33,925 nucleotides of DNA from an uncultured Desulfovibrio sp. (GCF_944327235.1 NZ_CALVHE010000021.1:1-33925), one strand, 5' to 3'; shown: positions 23,607 through 32,329, numbered from the stretch's first letter. The notes: generated by a model from the letters alone, not told the origin. Translations and numbers: made by a program.

Positions 23607-23974
23607 AATCGGCAGTAAAGCAAAGTTTTTTTCTTCCCCTCGCAAAAAGGCGTAATGAGTCCTGAGCCTAGGCAAGGACAAGGAGCAGGGCGCGTTTGGC
23701 CATTGCGGCGGCGGTGGATCAGAGGAAGCGGGGCCTGTGAAGCCTCTTTATTCCGACAGGCATCTCCTGTAGAAGAAAAGGACGCGGCACGCTGTGCCGT
23801 GGATCGCTCACGTCGTCTGAGCATTGCCGCTGCGCGCGTCCGCCTGACATGGCAGGCGCAGAGGCGGCCGGTCGCTGGTCAGCCGTCGAAGCGGCGTGGC
23901 TGTATGCGGCGCATCCCGTCCGGCATGTCTCGTTTGGCCCGTATTTGTGCGCAACTTCCTTCCTGGAGTTTTTC

Positions 23975-25381
23975 ATGGGCGAAAATCTCCCCCTCCAGAC
24001 GGGCAACGGCTCCTCCGATGTCTGCTCCATACTCAATATCGCCATCATGAATCTTTCGACCGGTCTGTTCATCTGTGACCGGGACGGGATCGTCGTCTTT
24101 ATCAACAAGGCTTATGCCGGGTACCTGAATATCGAGCCTGAACAGGCCATAGGACGGCACATCACGGAGCTTATCCCGGATTCGCGCATCCCCCATGTGC
24201 TGCAGAACGGTGAGCCGGACATCGGGGCCATCCGCCTCATCAGCGAAACGTCGAGCCGCATCCTGACCAATCGCTATCCGCTGTTCAACGCGCAGGGACA
24301 GCTCATAGGGGCCATGTCCATGGTGGTGCTGGACAAGCCGGAGCAGATCCACATCCTCCAGCGGCAGATAGATTCCCTCGGACGCAAGGTCAACCGGTAT
24401 GCCCGGCGCATCAAGACCGCTCTCGAGGCCCGCTATACGCTGGATTCCCTTGTCGGCTCCTCTCCGGCCATGCTGTCCTTCAAACAGCTTTTGCTGCGCT
24501 TTGCCCGAACGGACGGCACCGTGCTCATCAACGGGCAGACCGGCACCGGCAAGGAGCTGGCGGCCAGCGCCATCCACAATGCCAGCAGCCGTAGCGGAGG
24601 CCCCTTTGTCAGCCTCAACTGCGCGGCCATCCCGCAGGAGCTGTTTGAAAGCGAACTGTTCGGCTATGCGCCGGGTTCGTTTTCCGGTGCGCGCAAGGAG
24701 GGCAAGGAAGGGCAGATAGAACTGGCGGACGAGGGGACGCTCTTTCTGGATGAAGTGGGGGACTTGCCGCCCGGGGCGCAGGTCAAGTTGCTGCGCGTCA
24801 TCGAGGAGCGGGTCGTCCGTCGTGTGGGGGACAGTACGCCGCATCCCGTCAATTTCCGGCTGGTGACGGCCACCAACCGCGATCTGGGCAAGATGGTGGC
24901 CAACGGGACCTTTCGGGAAGATCTCTACTACCGCATCAATTCCATGTTGCTGACCCTGCCGCCGCTGCGGGATCGGCGGGAGGACATCCCCGCGCTGGTG
25001 GAGCATATGCTGGAACGGCAAGGGAACATCCGCTGCAGTGCGGAAGTGATGGCCGTATTCCATCGCTACAACTGGCCGGGCAACGTGCGCGAACTCAAGA
25101 ACGTCCTCTCTCATGCGCTCAGTCTTGCGGAAGGGGATGTCATTACGCTGGACGATCTGCCGCCGTCGCTGCTCATGGGGGCTTCCCTGCCTGAAGAAGG
25201 CCGGGTAGGCGGCGACCAGCGTCTTGGGGCCATTCGGGACAACAGCGAGCGGAACGCCATACTGGTCGCCTTGCGGGAAAACCGCTGGAACGTCTCGCGG
25301 ACGGCGCAGGCGCTCGGCATCTCACGGGCCAATATCTACGAGAAGATGCGCAGGCTCGGCATCCGGCGGCACGCGGAGTAG
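23975..25381 (+). CDS. Sigma54-dependent activator with PAS domain
   Basis: 468 residues from ATG at 23975 (GGAG upstream). Residues ~15-130 are a PAS-type sensor (TGLFICDRDGIVVFINKAYAGYL). The AAA+ domain has Walker A GQTGTGKE (187-194), GSFSGA at 234-239 where most family members have GAFTGA, Walker B TLFLDEVGDLP and TATNRDLGKM. A Fis-type helix-turn-helix lies at the C-terminus (NVSRTAQALGISRANIYEKM). It drives open-complex formation at -24/-12 promoters, and two lie downstream (25613, 27210). There is no receiver domain, so the PAS domain or a ligand probably switches it. Confidence 0.93.
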   Translation: MGENLPLQTGNGSSDVCSILNIAIMNLSTGLFICDRDGIVVFINKAYAGYLNIEPEQAIGRHITELIPDSRIPHVLQNGEPDIGAIRLISETSSRILTNRYPLFNAQGQLIGAMSMVVLDKPEQIHILQRQIDSLGRKVNRYARRIKTALEARYTLDSLVGSSPAMLSFKQLLLRFARTDGTVLINGQTGTGKELAASAIHNASSRSGGPFVSLNCAAIPQELFESELFGYAPGSFSGARKEGKEGQIELADEGTLFLDEVGDLPPGAQVKLLRVIEERVVRRVGDSTPHPVNFRLVTATNRDLGKMVANGTFREDLYYRINSMLLTLPPLRDRREDIPALVEHMLERQGNIRCSAEVMAVFHRYNWPGNVRELKNVLSHALSLAEGDVITLDDLPPSLLMGASLPEEGRVGGDQRLGAIRDNSERNAILVALRENRWNVSRTAQALGISRANIYEKMRRLGIRRHAE

Positions 25382-25421
25382 GGCGGAGCTCGTCGCGGGA
25401 GGTCGTCCTGTCCGGGGAGAC

Positions 25422-25456
25422 AGACAATATGTCTTTACTGTCTCTGAAAGCAGACA
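25422..25456. promoter_or_regulatory. Upstream activator sites for the 25613 promoter
   Basis: AGACAATATGTCT (25422-25434) is a perfect 13-base palindrome. TGTCTCTGAAAGCAGACA (25439-25456) is TGTCT-N8-AGACA. They lie about 160-190 bases before the -24 element, the usual distance for sigma54 enhancers. The same motif occurs before the second sigma54 promoter. Confidence 0.65.
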
Positions 25457-25612
25457 TTGCGGTCAGACGAGTGCCGCACCGCTGCTGCCCGCATTTTCCG
25501 GCATGAAGCCGTCTGTCATGGAGATGTGACGGGGCCGTCTGTCGTGGACCGTCCGACGAGACCCGATGGCACGGCGATCTGTCCTTTTGCCTCCGTTTCC
25601 CTCGAAATGGGC

Positions 25613-25628
25613 TGGCATGTAACTTGCT
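25613..25628 (+). promoter_or_regulatory. Sigma54 promoter of the second orphan binding protein
   Basis: TGGCAT-GTAAC-TTGCT: -24 GG and -12 GC with the correct 12-base offset. The start is expected near 25639, twenty bases before the ATG. Confidence 0.85.
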
Positions 25629-25658
25629 GAACGGAAGAAAAACCTTCAGGAGGTTACT

Positions 25659-26696
25659 ATGCGAACAGTGCTTTCCGCGCTTCTGGCCTTTTTGCTGCTG
25701 GCAAGTCTGCCGCAATACGCCAGCTGCGAAGAGCCGTATACGCTCAAGACCGCATGGCTTGTGGAGCATGAAGCCTTTGCCGCGTGGTACGCCCGCCAGA
25801 ATGGCTGGGACGTGGAGGCCGGTTTCCGGCTCGATATGAAATTCTATGAGACGGGCCGGGAACTGATGGCCGATATGCGGCAGGCTCCCTGGCAGATCGC
25901 CGCCTGCGGCGCCCTGCCCGCCCTGACGGCCTCGCTGGAAAATGCGGCGGAGATCATCGCCATAGGCAATGACGAGTCTTTGGCGACCGGTATCTATGTC
26001 CGCAAGGACAGCCCCATGCTGGGCCACACCGGCTATAATGCCCTTTACCCCGAGATGGCGGGCACGACCGGGACGGTTCGCGGCAGGACCATTCTCTGCA
26101 CATTGCGATCCTCCGCGCATTATACGGTGCACAAGTGGCTGGCGGCGCTGGGGTTGACGGAAAAGGACGTCATCCTCAAGGACATGCCGCAGGAGGCGGC
26201 GCTGCGCGCTTTTCTTTCCGGTGAGGGGGATGCCGTGGCCCTCTGGGCGCCCTTCACGCTGGAAGCGGAGCGCAATGGCTTGCAGCCGGTGACGCTTTCC
26301 AGTCAGTGCAACGCCAGTCAGCCGACGCTCATCCTCGCGGACAAGGCGTTTGCCGGTCAGCATCCTGAGCGTGTCCAGGCATTTCTCTCCATGTACTTCC
26401 GGGGGATAAGCGCATTGCAGGAGACCCCGCGTGAAAAGCTTGTGGCGGCTTACGCCGAGTTTCAGCGGCAGTGGTCGGGCAAGCATCTGCCGCCTCAGGA
26501 TGCTGCGTGGGAACTGGCACGTCATCCGATCTTCGGCCTTGACGGGCAGATGGCGCTCTTTACCGGCAAGGACCAGCGGATGCAGGGCTGGCTGAAGTCC
26601 CTGACGGAGTTTGCCGGTGGGGAAAATCGTCTTGCCGACGTGAAGGATACGTATTTGCGCGCGATCTCGGCGGACAGAACCGCCGCGCCGAAGTGA
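25659..26696 (+). CDS. Second orphan substrate-binding protein, paralogue of 13968-15005
   Basis: 345 residues. Signal peptide MRTVLSALLAFLLLASLPQYAS. The mature part, TLKTAWLVEHEAFAAWYARQ, WDVEAGFRLDMKFYETGREL and IYVRKDSP, follows the same plan as the other binding protein, with many identical positions (AWL.E.EA..AWYA; VRKDSP; a Gln-Pro-Thr-Leu turn). GGAGG precedes the ATG at 25659. It is transcribed alone from a sigma54 promoter directly after the activator gene; no ABC permease or ATPase is near. It probably senses or captures the same substrate as the DASS operon, to which it is linked by the shared enhancer motif. Confidence 0.8.
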   Translation: MRTVLSALLAFLLLASLPQYASCEEPYTLKTAWLVEHEAFAAWYARQNGWDVEAGFRLDMKFYETGRELMADMRQAPWQIAACGALPALTASLENAAEIIAIGNDESLATGIYVRKDSPMLGHTGYNALYPEMAGTTGTVRGRTILCTLRSSAHYTVHKWLAALGLTEKDVILKDMPQEAALRAFLSGEGDAVALWAPFTLEAERNGLQPVTLSSQCNASQPTLILADKAFAGQHPERVQAFLSMYFRGISALQETPREKLVAAYAEFQRQWSGKHLPPQDAAWELARHPIFGLDGQMALFTGKDQRMQGWLKSLTEFAGGENRLADVKDTYLRAISADRTAAPK

Positions 26697-26899
26697 TCCT
26701 GTCCGACAGATGTTTTCCCGATAAGTTTTGCCCCTTTGCTGGGACATGCGCGGCCTGTCTCCCCTGAGCTGTCTGTCCCAGCACCTCCACACCCCTGTCT
26801 GTCCTCTCCCGGAGGCAGGTGGTCCCGCGGCCTCGGTGATGCTCCGCCGAGGCCGTTCTGCGTCCATACGCATCCTGACATATCCTGATGACAAGTCCT

Positions 26900-27047
26900 T
26901 AGAGCATTTTCAGTTTGAAACGCTTTGCGTTTCAAACCATACGGCCTGGCGTTTCACGGAAAAAACGCGGTTTTCCCGCTTACTTTGGGCCGGGCGGCGC
27001 TGTGCTGCCGCCTCGCATTTTGCCTTTTTCAAAGGCAAAATGCTCTA
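26900..27047. repeat. MITE-like element, copy D
   Basis: 148 bp, TAGAGCATTTT to AAAATGCTCTA, same orientation as and nearly identical to copy B. The GTTTGAAACGC/GCGTTTCAAAC stem is a perfect 11-bp pair. It lies between the binding-protein gene and the enhancer of the transporter operon. Confidence 0.85.
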
Positions 27048-27067
27048 TTGTTTTTAAAATCACAAAT

Positions 27068-27120
27068 TGTCTTTTAAAAAAGACAGTCTGTCATAGTGTA
27101 TTGATTTTAAGACAATATTG
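27068..27120. promoter_or_regulatory. Upstream activator sites of the DASS operon
   Basis: TGTCTTTTAAAAAAGACA (27068-27085) is TGTCT-N8-AGACA with the same spacing as at 25439. GACAGTCTGTC (27082-27092) is a palindrome. AGACAATAT (27110-27118) repeats nine bases of the 25422 site. The sites lie about 90-140 bases before the -24 element. Confidence 0.65.
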
Positions 27121-27209
27121 ATGGCCAGCTAAATGTCGATAACTAAATCAAATTGTATAACTATTTGTTTTTATGTAATATTTTTGTTTATCTGCTTACT
27201 GCGGCGCGC

Positions 27210-27225
27210 TGGCATGTATCTTGTA
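27210..27225 (+). promoter_or_regulatory. Sigma54 promoter of the DASS operon
   Basis: TGGCAT-GTATC-TTGTA, with GG and TTG at the right offset. It matches the 25613 promoter closely (GCTGGCATGTA.CTTG), although the -12 has GT instead of GC. Confidence 0.75.
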
Positions 27226-27287
27226 CTAAAAGGGACAAGTAAACGCGCGTTAGAAGACATCGTCATTATCAGCATGGAGACAGTGAT

Positions 27288-28796
27288 ATGAGTCGTCTGA
27301 ACAACTGCCTGACAGCCATATGTGGCGACAGAGTGCCGCTGGAAACAGCGCGCAAGACCTTTTTCTTTCTCCTGGGCATCGGCATCATGCTGCTGGTCAT
27401 AGCCCTGCCCACACCTCCGCCCTTCTATAAGGGGGAAGAGGTCATCCCCCTGACGCAAAATGCCAAAATCGTCATGGGCGTTTTGTGTTTCGCCGTCATC
27501 ATGTGGATGACGGAAGCCATCCCCTTTCCCGCCACGTCCCTGAGTCTCATCGTGCTGCTGCACATCATGAACGTCGATTCCTTCGGCAACCTCGTCAAGG
27601 CGGGCCTGGGCAATCAGTCCATTCTCTTTCTCATGGGGGCCATGGGGCTTTCCGCCGCCATGACGGAATCCGGCCTCGCCCGGCGCTTCATGCTCTGGAT
27701 GCTGACCAGGGTCGGCCGCCGCACGGATCGCATCGTGCTGGCTTTCATGCTGGTGGGTACGCTGGTATCCATGTGGGTGACGGATATGGCCGTGGCCGCC
27801 ATGCTGCTGCCGCTGGGCATGAGCATCCTGCAGGGCAGCGGCTGCAAGCCGCTGGAAAGCAATTTCGGTCGAGCCCTCATGATCGGCATCGTCTGGGGCA
27901 GCCTCATCGGCGGCACGGCCACGCCCGCCGGCTGCGGCGCCAACGTGCTGGCCATGCAATATGTGCGCGACATCGCCAAGCTGGACGTCTCCTTTGCCGA
28001 GTGGATGGCCGTGGGCGTGCCCGGCGCGCTGCTCATGGTCCCGCTTGGCTGGTTCTGCCTTATGAAGATCTTTCCGCCGGAACTGAAGGAAATCCCCATG
28101 TCCCTCGACAGCATCCGTGATGAACTGCGGGCTCTCGGCGGTCTCAAGGCCAAGGAAATCCGTACGCTCGTGGTGTTCGTGGTGATGGTGGCCCTGTGGC
28201 TCGGCGGATCGCATGTCGCTCCCATCCTGGGCTTCAAGGCTCCGGAAGCCTTCGTGGCCCTGCTGGGCTTCGTGCTCCTCTTCATGCCCGGCCTGCGCGT
28301 GTTCGAAGACTGGAAGGACGCTTCCCGCAGCATCGACTGGGGCGGCCTCATCCTGATCGCGGGCGGCATTTCGGCCGGCATGCTGCTGGCCAGCACCGGC
28401 GCGGCCCGCTGGATCGCCTGGGGGGCCCTGTCCGAAGTGGGCAGCCTGCATCCCGTGTTGCGGGTCCTCGCGGTCATCACCCTCGTGGAGCTGCTCAAGA
28501 TCTTCTTCTCCAGCAACAGCGTCACCGGCGCGGTGATCATGCCGCTCATCATCGCCCTGGCCATGGATATCGGCATGAACCCCTGGGTGCTGGCCGGTCC
28601 TGCAGGCATCGCCTCCAGCATGGCCTTCATCATGGTGACCTCCAGCCCCACCAACGTCATCCCTTATTCATCCGGCTATTTCACCATTGCCGAGTTCGCG
28701 AAGTCCGGTGTGGTGATGACCATCATCGCCATCTGCTGCGTCACCCTCTCGGTGTCCGTCTTTGGAAGTTTCGCCGGAATGGACATCTGGCATTAA
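27288..28796 (+). CDS. DASS/SLC13-family anion symporter
   Basis: 502 residues with about eleven hydrophobic segments. The N-terminal FAVIMWMTEAIPFPATSLSLIVL, MWVTDMAVAAMLLPLGMSI and the later FFSSNSVTGAVIMPLIIALA correspond to the two inverted Asn-containing substrate and Na+-binding loops (SNxxT-like) of divalent-anion:sodium symporters. VTSSPTNVIPYSSGYF is the second half of the family signature. It probably imports a dicarboxylate or sulfocarboxylate such as sulfoacetate with sodium. It is first in the sigma54 operon and is followed by the acylating dehydrogenase after 60 bases. Confidence 0.88.
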   Translation: MSRLNNCLTAICGDRVPLETARKTFFFLLGIGIMLLVIALPTPPPFYKGEEVIPLTQNAKIVMGVLCFAVIMWMTEAIPFPATSLSLIVLLHIMNVDSFGNLVKAGLGNQSILFLMGAMGLSAAMTESGLARRFMLWMLTRVGRRTDRIVLAFMLVGTLVSMWVTDMAVAAMLLPLGMSILQGSGCKPLESNFGRALMIGIVWGSLIGGTATPAGCGANVLAMQYVRDIAKLDVSFAEWMAVGVPGALLMVPLGWFCLMKIFPPELKEIPMSLDSIRDELRALGGLKAKEIRTLVVFVVMVALWLGGSHVAPILGFKAPEAFVALLGFVLLFMPGLRVFEDWKDASRSIDWGGLILIAGGISAGMLLASTGAARWIAWGALSEVGSLHPVLRVLAVITLVELLKIFFSSNSVTGAVIMPLIIALAMDIGMNPWVLAGPAGIASSMAFIMVTSSPTNVIPYSSGYFTIAEFAKSGVVMTIIAICCVTLSVSVFGSFAGMDIWH

Positions 28797-28856
28797 CGAG
28801 CGCCTTACGCGCCCATGATCTCTATGTATATCCACACTTCCGGGAGGAAAGAATCC

Positions 28857-30251
28857 ATGAAGACCATCAGTGAACAAATGGAAATCGCCCGCAAGGCGCA
28901 GGCAGCCATCAACGACTATACGCAGGAGCAGGTCGACGAGATGTGCCTTTCCGTGGGCTGGGAAGTCTATGAAGACGAAAATATCGCCAAGCTTGCCCGC
29001 ATGGCTGTGGAAGAAACAGGTTTCGGCAATGTGGAAAGCAAGATCATCAAGCACAAGCGCAAGGTGGGCGGCGTGCTGCATGACATCCGCGGCGCCAAGA
29101 GCGTAGGCTGCATAGAACGCGACGAAAAGAGCGGCATATCCAAGTATGCCAAGCCGGTGGGCGTCATCTGCGCCATCCTCCCGGCCACCAATCCCACGTC
29201 CACTTGCGGCGGCAAGGCGGTGGGGATGCTCAAGTGCCGCAATGCGGTCATCTTCAAGCCCAGCTCCCGCGCCCTGAAGTGCACCACCGAGGCCATCAAC
29301 ATGATGCGCAAGGGCCTGCGCCGCGTGGGTGCGCCTGAGGACCTCATCCAGGTGGTGGAGGACAACAGCCGCGAGGCCGTGGCCGAACTCATGAAGGCCA
29401 GCGACCTTGTGGTGGCCACCGGCAGCGGCGCGGTGGTGCGCGCGGCCTACTCCAGCGGCACGCCGGCTTACGGCGTGGGGCAGGGCAATGCCGTGCCCAT
29501 CGTGGCCGAGGATGCCGATGTGGCCGAGGCGGCAAAGCTCATTTGCGGCAGCAAGCTCTTTGACTATGCCACCTCCTGCTCGTCCGAGAATGCCGTGGTG
29601 CCGGTGGAGGCCATCTATGATCAGTTCATGGCCGAGATGAAGAAGAACGGCTGCTGGCTCGTGGAAGGCGAGGACCGGGAAAAGCTCAAGAACTACATGT
29701 GGCAGGTCAATGCCAAGGGCAAGCTGGCGCTCAATCAGGACGTCATCGCCAAGTCCGCCCGCGTCATTGCCGAGGCCGCCGGCATCAGCATCCCCGACGG
29801 CACGGAGATCCTGCTGGTGGAAGGCACGCAGCCCATCCGTGAGGACAAGTTCCATGACGAGAAGATCTCGCCGGTGCTGACCGTCTACAAGGCCAAGGAC
29901 TTCATGGACGCCTACCGCATCCTGACCGAACTGACCAGCCTTGTGGGGCGTGGGCATTCCTGCGGCATCCATACCTTCAAGCGGGAATACATCGAGTATC
30001 TCGGTGAGCACATGAAGTCCTCCCGCGTGACGGTGCGGCAGGCCATGAGCGCGGGCAACGGCGGACATCCCTTCAACCGTATGCCGTCCACGGCCACGCT
30101 GGGCTGCGGCACCTGGGGCGGCAACGTCACGACGGAGAACGTGCACTGGAAGCACTTCATGAACGTGACCTGGGTCAACGAACCCGTGGAACCGTGGAGC
30201 TTCAGCGACGAGGAAATGTGGGGAGAATTCTGGAAGAAGCACGGCAAGTAG
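28857..30251 (+). CDS. CoA-acylating aldehyde dehydrogenase, sulfoacetaldehyde-dehydrogenase-like
   Basis: 464 residues from ATG at 28857 with GGGAGGAAAG upstream. The active-site Cys241 lies in FDYATSCSSENAVV, resembling acylating (SauS/EutE/AdhE-like) rather than hydrolytic dehydrogenases. GVICAILPATNPTSTCGGKA and KSSRVTVRQAMSAGNGGHPF are further family segments. It should reduce an acyl-CoA to the aldehyde with NAD(P)H. Next to a CoA ligase and anion transporter, the reading is sulfoacetyl-CoA to sulfoacetaldehyde, as known for SauS-type enzymes. Succinyl-CoA to succinate semialdehyde is the main alternative. Confidence 0.85.
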   Translation: MKTISEQMEIARKAQAAINDYTQEQVDEMCLSVGWEVYEDENIAKLARMAVEETGFGNVESKIIKHKRKVGGVLHDIRGAKSVGCIERDEKSGISKYAKPVGVICAILPATNPTSTCGGKAVGMLKCRNAVIFKPSSRALKCTTEAINMMRKGLRRVGAPEDLIQVVEDNSREAVAELMKASDLVVATGSGAVVRAAYSSGTPAYGVGQGNAVPIVAEDADVAEAAKLICGSKLFDYATSCSSENAVVPVEAIYDQFMAEMKKNGCWLVEGEDREKLKNYMWQVNAKGKLALNQDVIAKSARVIAEAAGISIPDGTEILLVEGTQPIREDKFHDEKISPVLTVYKAKDFMDAYRILTELTSLVGRGHSCGIHTFKREYIEYLGEHMKSSRVTVRQAMSAGNGGHPFNRMPSTATLGCGTWGGNVTTENVHWKHFMNVTWVNEPVEPWSFSDEEMWGEFWKKHGK

Positions 30252-30261
30252 TAGGTTGACC

Positions 30262-30281
30262 GGCGGCCCTCAGGGGCCGCC
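30262..30281 (+). other. Intercistronic hairpin
   Basis: GGCGGCCC, loop TCAG, GGGCCGCC: a perfect 8-bp stem in the 75-base gap between the dehydrogenase and CoA-ligase genes, without a T-run. It may tune expression inside the operon. Confidence 0.5.
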
Positions 30282-30326
30282 ACCCCCTGCCAAGACGGCG
30301 CGCAGGAGCGCGCAAGAGGATTGACC

Positions 30327-31448
30327 ATGAAGCTGTTCGAATACCAAGCGAAAAATATTTTCCGGGAAAAGGGCATCACCACCCCCAAGGGCATACTTGT
30401 TCGCAGCATGGAGGAGCTGGATGCCGCCGTTGCCGAAGTCGGCCTGCCCTGCGTGCTCAAGTCGCAGGTGCTGCGCGGCGGGCGCGGCAAGGCCGGGCTC
30501 ATCCGGCTGGTGAAGGACGCCGAGAGCGCCCGAAATGAGGCGCAGGAACTCTTTGCTTCCGAGCATAACGTCCACATGATCCTGGTGGAAGAAGCGGTCA
30601 GCATCGCCAGTGAGATCTATCTGGCCGTCACCGTGGACGCCGTGACGTCCACCGCCATGCTCATCGGCTGCGCCGAAGGCGGCGTGGAGATCGAAAAGCT
30701 GGCTGCCACCGCGCCGGAGAAGATCGTGACCGTCAAGGTGGACATGGCGCACGGCCTCGGCGCTTTCCACATCAACAATCTTGTCTACGGCATGGGCCTG
30801 CCCACGGAGCTGATCAAGCCCGTCAGCGGTGTCGTGCGCAATCTTTACAAGGCATTCACGGCCTACGACGCCCAGCTGGCGGAGATCAATCCCCTGTTCA
30901 TCACCACGGACGGCGCGGCCATCGCCGGCGACGGCAAGTTGATCATCGACGACAATTCCGAATGGCGTCACCCCGACTATCCGCTGAGTCGCGAACAGTT
31001 CGATTCGCAGGTGGAATTCGAGGCCGCGCAGGAAGGCATCCCCTATCTGGTCTTTGACGGGGACGTGGCCCTCATGTGCGCCGGTGCGGGGCTGACGACC
31101 ACGGTCTTCGACCTCATCAACGACGCGGGCGGCAGGGTCGCCACCTATGTGGAATTCGGTGGAGCCAACTACACCAAGGCCGTACGGACCATGGAGCTTT
31201 GTCTGGAAACGCCCAGCAAGGTCATCCTGGTGGTGACCTTCGGCACCATCGCCCGAGCGGACGTCATGGCGCAGGGGCTGGTGGAGGCCATCAAGACGCA
31301 CAAGCCGCAGCAGCCCATCGTGACCTGCATCCGCGGCACCAACGAGGAAGAGGCCTTCAAGATCCTGCGGGAAGCCGGACTTGAACCGTTGACCAATACT
31401 GAAGAAGCTGTGCAGCGTGCGGTGGACATCGCCGCGGGGAGGGCCTGA
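30327..31448 (+). CDS. ADP-forming CoA ligase beta subunit, SucC-like
   Basis: 373 residues from ATG at 30327 (AGAGGA upstream; a TTG at 30321 is the other in-frame start). ATP-grasp architecture: KLFEYQAKNIFREKGI, LRGGRGKAGL, LAEINPLFI. Where succinyl-CoA synthetase has the GGIVR substrate loop, this protein has FGTIARAD, and the usual DVGGGA is EFGGANY. These changes suggest an acid other than succinate. It should form acyl phosphate and then acyl-CoA with the alpha subunit. The last base of its TGA is the first of the next ATG. Confidence 0.85.
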   Translation: MKLFEYQAKNIFREKGITTPKGILVRSMEELDAAVAEVGLPCVLKSQVLRGGRGKAGLIRLVKDAESARNEAQELFASEHNVHMILVEEAVSIASEIYLAVTVDAVTSTAMLIGCAEGGVEIEKLAATAPEKIVTVKVDMAHGLGAFHINNLVYGMGLPTELIKPVSGVVRNLYKAFTAYDAQLAEINPLFITTDGAAIAGDGKLIIDDNSEWRHPDYPLSREQFDSQVEFEAAQEGIPYLVFDGDVALMCAGAGLTTTVFDLINDAGGRVATYVEFGGANYTKAVRTMELCLETPSKVILVVTFGTIARADVMAQGLVEAIKTHKPQQPIVTCIRGTNEEEAFKILREAGLEPLTNTEEAVQRAVDIAAGRA

Positions 31449-32329
31449 TGAGCATTTTCGTCAATAAGCAGTCGCGCGTCATCGTGCAGGGCGTCACGGG
31501 CAAGGAAGGGGCCTTCTGGGCAAAACACATGAAGGACATGGGCACGCAGGTGGTGGCGGGCGTCACCCCCGGCAAGGAAGGCCAGAACGTGGACGGCATA
31601 CCGGTGTATCATTCGGTGCGGCGTGCCATGGCGGAACACCCGGCGGACGTCTCCATGCTCTTCGTGCCGCCCAAGTTCACCAGAGATGCGGTATTCGAGG
31701 CGCTGGACGCCGGCATCCGCAAGATCTGCACCATTGCCGACGGCATCCCCCTGCATGACGCCATCGAGATACGGCGTGCCGCCATGTCCTGCGGCGCCAT
31801 GGTCATCGGCGGCAATACGTCCGGCATCATCTCCGCCGGAGAGGCCATGTTGGGGACGATCCCCTACTGGATCGAGCGCGTGTACCGCAAGGGCCATGTG
31901 GGCGTCATGACCCGCAGCGGCTCCCTGACCAACGAAGTGACGGCCGAGATCGTCAAGGGGGGCTTCGGCATCACCACGCTCATCGGCGTGGGCGGCGACC
32001 CGGTCCCCGGCACCCGCTTTGCCGAGCTGTTGCCCTTGTACGAAGCCGACGACGACACACATGCCGTGGTCATCATCGGTGAGCTGGGCGGCACCATGGA
32101 AGAGGAAGTGGCCGAAGCCAGGGAGGCCGGCATCTTTACCAAGCCCCTTGTGGCCTTCATGGGCGGACGTACCGCTCCGGAAGGCAAGCGCATGGGCCAT
32201 GCGGGTGCCATCGTCACCGGCGGTCGCGGTACGGTCAAGGGCAAGACGGCAGCGCTCATCCAGGCCGGAGCCAAGGTCGCCAAGCGGCCCAGCGAGGTCG
32301 GCCCGCTGCTGCGATCCTTCCTTGGGTAA
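31448..32329 (+). CDS. ADP-forming CoA ligase alpha subunit, SucD-like
   Basis: 293 residues. SucD features: VQGVTGKEGAFWAKHM (GFTGxQG-like CoA motif), VMTRSGSLTNE, GVGGDPVPGTRF, GELGGTMEEE, and the phospho-His251 in RMGHAGAIV. Where succinyl-CoA synthetase reads GPNCPG, this reads GGNTSG. With the beta subunit it forms the heteromeric ligase, overlapping it by one base. Together with the dehydrogenase it fits the sulfoacetate-CoA ligase role; the substrate is inferred from the neighbours. Confidence 0.85.
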   Translation: MSIFVNKQSRVIVQGVTGKEGAFWAKHMKDMGTQVVAGVTPGKEGQNVDGIPVYHSVRRAMAEHPADVSMLFVPPKFTRDAVFEALDAGIRKICTIADGIPLHDAIEIRRAAMSCGAMVIGGNTSGIISAGEAMLGTIPYWIERVYRKGHVGVMTRSGSLTNEVTAEIVKGGFGITTLIGVGGDPVPGTRFAELLPLYEADDDTHAVVIIGELGGTMEEEVAEAREAGIFTKPLVAFMGGRTAPEGKRMGHAGAIVTGGRGTVKGKTAALIQAGAKVAKRPSEVGPLLRSFLG

